Shown piece by piece: positions 58,898 through 64,000 of a DNA stretch of 64,000 bases (positions are counted from its first letter, which is position 1; every line of letters starts with the position of its first letter). The DNA is taken from positions 41,548 to 105,547 of the forward strand of contig DATIWF010000080.1 of assembly GCA_035519535.1 (NCBI GenBank). Reading direction: 5' to 3'. This DNA comes from DATEGZ01 sp035519535. GTDB lineage: Bacteria > Acidobacteriota > Vicinamibacteria > Vicinamibacterales > SCN-69-37. The translations under genes and the position numbers were made by a program. The notes beneath the pieces are model-generated. The model did no database searches. It saw only the letters and a list, made by a program, of their open reading frames with translations, and was not told the origin of the DNA.

Positions 58898-59490
58898 TCG
58901 GTGTGCTCATCTCTGGACGCGGATCCAACCTCCAGGCGATCGTCGAGGCGATCGCGGAGGGGCGGCTTCGCGCGACTGTCGCGGTCGTGATCTCGAATCG
59001 CCCCGAGGCCCCTGGGCTCGAGCGGGCCAGGCGCGCGGGCATCGAGACGCGGGTGATGCCGCACACCGCCCACGCGTCACGCGACGAGTACGATCGCGCG
59101 CTCGTCGACGAGCTGCGGCGTCATGGCGTGACGCTCGTCTGCCTCGCCGGCTTCATGCGACGGCTTGGCCCGACATTCTGCGACGCGTTTGCGAGCGCCA
59201 TCCTCAACGTCCATCCCTCGCTGCTCCCGGCGTTTCCCGGAGTTGACGCGCAGCAGCAAGCCGTCGCCCACGGTGTGAAGGTCAGCGGCGTGACCGTGCA
59301 CTTCGTGACGCCCGATCTCGACGCCGGACCGATCATCGCCCAAGCCGCCGTGCCTGTCCTTGACGAGGACACGGCAGAGTCGCTCGCGGCGCGAATCCTC
59401 GTGGCCGAGCATCGTCTCTATCCCGAGGCGATCCAGAGCGTGATCGACGGCGGCTGGCGCATCGACGGCCGCCGCGTCATTTTTCGCTGA
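58876..59490 (+). CDS. purN: Phosphoribosylglycinamide formyltransferase, 204 aa
   Basis: Formylates GAR with 10-formyl-THF. Conserved parts are PLGVLISGRGSNLQAIVEAI, VVISNRPEAPGLERARRAGI, the active-site Asn/His in AILNVHPSLLPAFPG, and the catalytic Asp in VHFVTPDLDAGPIIAQAAVP. The first residues (VEKSPVP) come from the right inverted end of the RAYT element; the GTG at 58876 lies inside that end. Alternatives are the GTG at 58903, directly before LISGRGSN, or an ATG at 58831 inside the element. The original start was probably displaced by the insertion. Followed after 9 bp by the cyclase gene. Confidence 0.93.
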   Translation: MEKSPVPLGVLISGRGSNLQAIVEAIAEGRLRATVAVVISNRPEAPGLERARRAGIETRVMPHTAHASRDEYDRALVDELRRHGVTLVCLAGFMRRLGPTFCDAFASAILNVHPSLLPAFPGVDAQQQAVAHGVKVSGVTVHFVTPDLDAGPIIAQAAVPVLDEDTAESLAARILVAEHRLYPEAIQSVIDGGWRIDGRRVIFR

Positions 59491-59499
59491 GGAGGTCGT

Positions 59500-60288
59500 A
59501 TGCGCGCTGCGTTTGTCGGAACCTGGTTGACGCTCGCGGCGGCCAGCCTCGCCGCCTGCGGTTTCGGCGCCGGGAACCTCAGCACCGGCAGCCGCGATGA
59601 GCCGCGCGTCATCGATCTCGGCCACGCGCTCGCGGCGAGCGATCCGTCCTGGGACGGCACGCCCGCGTTCAGCCGGACGGTCGACGCCACGTTCTCGGCC
59701 AACGGTTACTCCGCCGGCCGCTTCGCGAGCGAGGAGCACTTCGGCACGAACGTCGACGCGCCCGCGCACTTTGCGGCCGACGGCCTGACGGTCGATCGCC
59801 TCGCCGCCGATCGCCTCGTCCGGCCCGGCGTCTGCATCGACGTGCAGTCGCAGGTTCGCGGCAACGAGGACTATCGCGTGACGCGCGCCGACATCGACGC
59901 GTTCGAGAAGGCGCACGGCCAGATCGCCGAGGGCACGACCGTGCTCATCGCCACCGGCTGGGACGCCCGCTGGCCAGATGCCGCGCGCTACATGAACACG
60001 CGCGCGGGCGTGAAGCATTTTCCCGGCCTGTCGGTCGAGGCCGCGATGCTGCTCGCGCACGACCGCAAGGTCGCGGCGATCGGCATCGACACGCCCAGCG
60101 TCGACTACGGGCCCTCGGAGCAATTCGAGGCGCACCGGGTCACGATGGCCGCCGGGCTGTATCACGTCGAGAACGCTGCGGGCCTGACGTCGCTCCCCGC
60201 GACCGGTTTCACCGTCGTCGTGGCGCCGATCAAGATCCAGGACGGCAGCGGCGGTCCGGCCCGCGTCTTCGCGCTCGTCGGAAAATGA
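59500..60288 (+). CDS. Cyclase-family (kynurenine-formamidase-like) lipoprotein, 262 aa
   Basis: Signal sequence with lipobox LAAC at Cys20, so a membrane-anchored lipoprotein. The catalytic region reads EEHFGTNVDAPAHF. The family motif is H-x-G-T-H-x-D-x-P-x-H; here the second His is Asn84, while His80, Asp86 and His90 remain. Further conserved parts: TVLIATGWDARWPDAARYMN, HFPGLSVEAAMLLAHDRKVA, AIGIDTPSVDYGPSEQFEAH. Family members hydrolyse formamides or cyclic substrates using Mn or Zn. AGGAGG precedes the ATG. It ends 49 bp before tyrS. Confidence 0.9.
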   Translation: MRAAFVGTWLTLAAASLAACGFGAGNLSTGSRDEPRVIDLGHALAASDPSWDGTPAFSRTVDATFSANGYSAGRFASEEHFGTNVDAPAHFAADGLTVDRLAADRLVRPGVCIDVQSQVRGNEDYRVTRADIDAFEKAHGQIAEGTTVLIATGWDARWPDAARYMNTRAGVKHFPGLSVEAAMLLAHDRKVAAIGIDTPSVDYGPSEQFEAHRVTMAAGLYHVENAAGLTSLPATGFTVVVAPIKIQDGSGGPARVFALVGK

Positions 60289-60337
60289 CGACGGGGTCGT
60301 GTTTTCAGTCGACGTAGAATTGCCTCCGGCGCCATTC

Positions 60338-61555
60338 ATGACCATCGACGAGCAACTCGCGTACCTCACCAAAGGCTGCGTGGACGTTGTCCGCGCCGGC
60401 GAGCTCAAGGCGAAGCTGGAGCGCGCGGCGAAGACCGGCAAGCCGCTGTCGATCAAAGTCGGCTTCGACCCGACCGCCCCGGACCTGCACCTCGGCCACA
60501 CGGTCCTCCTTCGCAAGATGAAGCACTTTCAGGACCTCGGCCACTCGGTCGTGTTTCTCATCGGCGATTTCACCGGGCTCATCGGCGATCCTACCGGCCG
60601 ATCCAAGACGCGCCCGCCGCTCACGCGCGAGGAGATCGACAAGAACGCCGAGACGTACCGCACGCAGGTGTTCAGAATCCTCGACCGCAACAGGACGATC
60701 GTCGACTTCAACTCGCGCTGGCTGCATCCGCTCGGCGCCGAGGGCCTCATTCGGCTGGCCGCGCGGTACAACGTCGCGCAGATGCTCGAGCGGCGTGATT
60801 TCAAGCAGCGCTACGAGGCCGGCAGGCCGATCGCCGTGCACGAATTCCTCTATCCGCTGGCCCAGGCCTACGACTCCGTGTTTCTGGAGACCGACGTCGA
60901 GCTCGGCGGCACGGACCAGCTGTTCAACTTGAACGTCGGCCGCGACATCATGCCGAGCTACGGCCTCGAAGCGCAGGTCGTGATGACCACGCCGCTCCTC
61001 GAGGGGCTCGACGGCGTCGAGAAGATGTCGAAGAGCCTCGGCAACTACGTCGGCGTCACCGATCCGCCCGGCGAGATGTTCGGCAAGCTGATGTCGATCA
61101 ACGACGATCTCATGTGGCGGTACTACCTGCTGCTCACGGATCTCTCCGAGGCCGACATCGCCGCGCGTCGCGCGCAGGTCGCAAGCGGCGCCCTGCACCC
61201 GAAACAGGCCAAGGTCGATCTGGCGAAGCGGATCGTCGCCGACTTCCACTCCGCGGCCGAGGCGGCCGGAGCCGCTGAGGCGTTCGAGGCGAGATTCACG
61301 CGCGGCGAGCTGCCGACGCACGCCCTGCCAGAGGTCGTCGTCGAGATCGGCGAGGCGACGGTTGGACTGGCCAAGCTCATGACGCTCGCGGGTCTGGCGG
61401 CGTCCTCGAGTGAGGCGTCCAGAAAGATCCAGCAGGGCGGCGTGAAGATGAATCGCGAGAAGATCACCGACATCAAGACACGCGTGGATGCGGCGCAAGG
61501 CGCGGTGATTCTCGAGGTCGGCCGCCGGGTCGTCCGCGTGAAGTTCGGGCGGTGA
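60338..61555 (+). CDS. tyrS: Tyrosyl-tRNA synthetase, 405 aa
   Basis: Class I synthetase. HIGH motif appears as DLHLGH (in KVGFDPTAPDLHLGHTVLLR), Tyr-binding DLGHSVVFLIGDFTGLIGDP and ETDVELGGTDQLFNLNVGRD, and the KMSKS loop as EKMSKSLGNYVG. The C-terminal S4 RNA-binding domain follows (ASSSEASRKIQQGGVKMNRE). Length fits the TyrZ-like class of ~400 residues. ATG at 60338 (MTIDEQLAYLT) is preferred to the GTG at 60299. Overlaps the next gene by 4 nt. Confidence 0.96.
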   Translation: MTIDEQLAYLTKGCVDVVRAGELKAKLERAAKTGKPLSIKVGFDPTAPDLHLGHTVLLRKMKHFQDLGHSVVFLIGDFTGLIGDPTGRSKTRPPLTREEIDKNAETYRTQVFRILDRNRTIVDFNSRWLHPLGAEGLIRLAARYNVAQMLERRDFKQRYEAGRPIAVHEFLYPLAQAYDSVFLETDVELGGTDQLFNLNVGRDIMPSYGLEAQVVMTTPLLEGLDGVEKMSKSLGNYVGVTDPPGEMFGKLMSINDDLMWRYYLLLTDLSEADIAARRAQVASGALHPKQAKVDLAKRIVADFHSAAEAAGAAEAFEARFTRGELPTHALPEVVVEIGEATVGLAKLMTLAGLAASSSEASRKIQQGGVKMNREKITDIKTRVDAAQGAVILEVGRRVVRVKFGR

Positions 61556-63075
61556 CAACGTCCGCCAATCAACCCGGGCTCAGGGTCCGTCGGGACCCGG
61601 CGTGGCTCGCCGTGGTCGCGACGGTCGCCGCCTTCTCGGTCTTCGCGGCCCACCTGTCGCTCGCGATCAGCGGCGTGTACCTGAACTACCTCAGCGGGAT
61701 TCTGCTGGCGCTCGCGCGCGACCTGTCTCGCGGCACCTTCTATCGCGATCTGATCGGGCCGCTCGGCTACGGCGGCACGCGCTACTTCCCCCTGTTCTTC
61801 ACCGTGAGCGGCGCGCTGCTACGGCTCGGCCTGTCGCCGCTCGCCGCCGGCTGGAGCGCCAGCCTGCTGTCGGCCGCGATTCAGGCGCTCGGTCTCGCGC
61901 GCGTCGGGCGCGCGCTCGGCGCGCCGTCGCGCCTCGTGTGGCTGCTTGCGGCGGCGGCGCTCGCGCCGTATTTCGTGCAGCAGACGCTCTTCGAGCTGCG
62001 CGCCGACGTGCTCGCGACCGGGCTCAGCCTGCTCGGAATCGCGGCCCTGATTCCGGTCTGGCGCAACCCGCCGGAGTCGCGTGCGCCGGTCACGGCCGCA
62101 GCGGTCTGGCTCACACTCGCGGTGGCCACGAAGGTCACGAGCCTCGCGGTGCCCGCGAGCCTCATCCTCGCGCTGGCGCTCTCCGGCCGGACGGGCGCGG
62201 CATGGCGATTCGCGATTCGTCTCGTCTCGGGCCTGGTCGTCGCTTTTGCCATCGTCCAGATCGCGAGCAGCGGGCGCGCGCTCGAGTCCTGGCGGGCGTG
62301 CATGTTCGCGGGCGCGAGCGAAGGCAGCGGGCTCAAAGCGTTCCTCGCCGGCGATTTCGTCGGCGTTGTCGCGTTCTCGCATCTCGTGGCCGCGCTGTTC
62401 TTCATCGACGTTGTGGCGCTCGTGGCGATGGCCGTGCAGGATCGGCGGTCGATCTGGCTCCCCGCGATGCTCTTCGCGGGCGTCACCGCGGCCACGGCGT
62501 ACACGCTCTCGACGCCCGGCACGGTGCCGTCGAATCAGGTGATCGACTGGATCGCCGTGTCGTTCGTCGTGCTGACGTGCGCGGCCGTCGGCCGCGGGGG
62601 CCTTGGGCGCACGGCGTCGATCGCCGTTGCACTGATCGTGATCTGGATGAGCGCGCAGGATCTGGCGCGTGTTCGGCGGCTCTGGGCCGAGGTCGGTGAC
62701 CAGGGCGCGCGCGCGGCGGCGCGGCAACAGGTGGTCGATCTGATCGTGCACGCACCGGCACCGGTGCTGGCCGAGTCGGCGTTGTGGCCGGTCCTCGCCG
62801 GCCAGCAGGCGTATCTCCTCGATCCGTTCGCACTTCGGGTCGTCACGATGTCGCGCCCGGGCGTCGGCGAGGACGTGCAGGCGAAGCTCGACGCGCACTT
62901 CTTCTCCGCCGTGATTCTCGACGTGGATCCGACGACGGCGCGCGGGCAGGGGTGGTACGAGCACCAGCATTTCGGCGGCCCGATCCTGGCGCGCATTCTG
63001 GCCAACTACCGGCTGGACAGGCAGTTAGCGCCCGACGTCTGGATCTACGTGCCGAAGGCCTCGCCGGGCGGCTAG
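61552..63075 (+). CDS. Polytopic membrane protein, possibly a GT-C-type glycosyltransferase, 507 aa
   Basis: About ten hydrophobic segments from residue ~17 to ~370 (for example WLAVVATVAAFSVFAAHLSL, LVWLLAAAALAPYFVQQTLF, LVSGLVVAFAIVQIASSG). They are followed by a soluble C-terminal domain (~385-507) with ARQQVVDLIVHAPAPVLAES and HFFSAVILDVDPTTARGQGW. An acidic loop after the first segment (SGVYLNYLSGILLALARDLS) is compatible with a GT-C fold, but no clear DxD motif was found. The GTG start overlaps the tyrS stop by 4 nt. Function uncertain. Confidence 0.75.
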   Translation: MTTSANQPGLRVRRDPAWLAVVATVAAFSVFAAHLSLAISGVYLNYLSGILLALARDLSRGTFYRDLIGPLGYGGTRYFPLFFTVSGALLRLGLSPLAAGWSASLLSAAIQALGLARVGRALGAPSRLVWLLAAAALAPYFVQQTLFELRADVLATGLSLLGIAALIPVWRNPPESRAPVTAAAVWLTLAVATKVTSLAVPASLILALALSGRTGAAWRFAIRLVSGLVVAFAIVQIASSGRALESWRACMFAGASEGSGLKAFLAGDFVGVVAFSHLVAALFFIDVVALVAMAVQDRRSIWLPAMLFAGVTAATAYTLSTPGTVPSNQVIDWIAVSFVVLTCAAVGRGGLGRTASIAVALIVIWMSAQDLARVRRLWAEVGDQGARAAARQQVVDLIVHAPAPVLAESALWPVLAGQQAYLLDPFALRVVTMSRPGVGEDVQAKLDAHFFSAVILDVDPTTARGQGWYEHQHFGGPILARILANYRLDRQLAPDVWIYVPKASPGG

Positions 63076-63176
63076 GGGATCTGCCCTTGCACTTTACCGC
63101 ATGCCGGTGCACAGGGCCGCGTGGGGCGCGCCCTGGCGGCGCGCGCGGGATCGCGCCGAAATTGCGCGTTTTCTGG

Positions 63177-63206
63177 TTGACACGCCGAATCACGCTGGCG
63201 TAAATT
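63177..63206 (+). promoter_or_regulatory. rRNA operon promoter
   Basis: TTGACA (63177-63182) and TAAATT (63201-63206) with an 18-nt spacer, about 330 nt before the 16S gene. The gap 63076-63536 otherwise holds the rRNA leader and its antitermination box; no protein gene is seen. Confidence 0.7.
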
Positions 63207-63252
63207 TGTAAGGTTCCCCATGGGCCGGTTGGGCCGGTCTGTGGGGCGTGCC

Positions 63253-63267
63253 GGTTCTTTGAAAACT
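63253..63267 (+). promoter_or_regulatory. boxA-like antitermination site in the rRNA leader
   Basis: GGTTCTTTGAAAACT resembles the boxA consensus TGTTCTTTGAAAACT used by NusB/S10 for rRNA antitermination. It is located downstream of the rRNA promoter and ~270 nt before 16S. Confidence 0.6.
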
Positions 63268-63536
63268 AGATAGAACGTGCAAGCACAGCCCGTCGAGTAT
63301 CAGCTGCGAAGCACCTCGCCGAAGCGGCCGTCAGGCCGCGAAGGCGGGGTTGAACTTCGCATTACTTGAACGGTTCGTCGTCGCACCTCGCTACTTCGGT
63401 GGCTCGGTGCGATGGCGAAATAGATCCGAGAGCCAAATCAACAGGCTAACGGGTTGAACGAGTTTCGCTGGAGCGAGACGTGCAGCGAGCGGGACGCGAG
63501 TCCCGCCGAAGCGCGGAGCGCGAAGGCGGACGAATT

Positions 63537-64000
<464 letters not shown>

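Overview
The window is a high-GC bacterial chromosome segment, most likely from an Acidobacteriota member and by inference a Vicinamibacteria-like lineage. The evidence is an ADOP-type permease with a PadR regulator, a VWA protein of the acidobacterial type, three tandem secreted carboxypeptidase-regulatory-like proteins, and the first ~460 nt of a 16S rRNA gene at the right edge. Taxonomy is inferred from gene content and not from a tree.

Layout. 1-10170 (minus strand): three paralogous secreted carboxypeptidase-regulatory-like proteins (the first runs off the left edge), a BON-domain protein, a VWA protein, a FxLYD-like membrane protein and a TonB-type protein with an unusual N-terminal HTH-like segment. 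10246-14763 (plus): an SDR oxidoreductase, then a DinB-padR-ADOP operon behind a promoter carrying a perfect palindrome. 14822-20194: a methyltransferase, inositol-3-phosphate synthase, a small membrane protein, acetyl-CoA synthetase and a LolD/MacB-like ATPase. 20264-28674 (mostly minus): oppDF-like ATPases coupled to a methylmalonyl-CoA mutase large subunit, two small plus-strand genes, and an eno-gpmA-S41 peptidase run. 28749-34931 (plus): an outer-membrane beta-barrel protein, a PDZ/multi-TM/GAF/PAS histidine kinase and its sigma-54 response regulator.

34953-35986 (minus) is a compact run of a small membrane protein, rpoZ, a 62-residue protein and a cold-shock-like protein, joined partly by 4-nt overlaps. 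36176-45109 (minus) is a surface-glycan-like cluster (four GT4 glycosyltransferases, a disordered coiled-coil protein, a DUF362 protein, a UbiA prenyltransferase) downstream of a STAS protein and rpsU. 45374-63075 is dominated by purine biosynthesis: purD-purE, then M16 peptidase-purB-purS-purQ-purL-purF-HEAT protein-purM-purN followed by a cyclase-family lipoprotein, tyrS and a membrane protein. rlmN and a broken TonB C-terminal fragment lie between the two purine blocks. purC, purH and purK are not in the window. The rRNA operon starts at ~63177.

The most distinctive features are: (i) a RAYT-type element (58160-58897) with perfect 25-bp inverted ends inserted between purM and purN, whose right end now encodes the likely purN start; (ii) dispersed 7-bp tandem repeat arrays in intergenic gaps, several arranged head-to-head as hairpins; (iii) a 30-bp inverted repeat related to the RAYT ends in front of the UbiA gene; (iv) several genes with a -10-like box only 7-8 nt before the start codon, suggesting leaderless mRNAs. 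No CRISPR array, prophage or defence island was seen.
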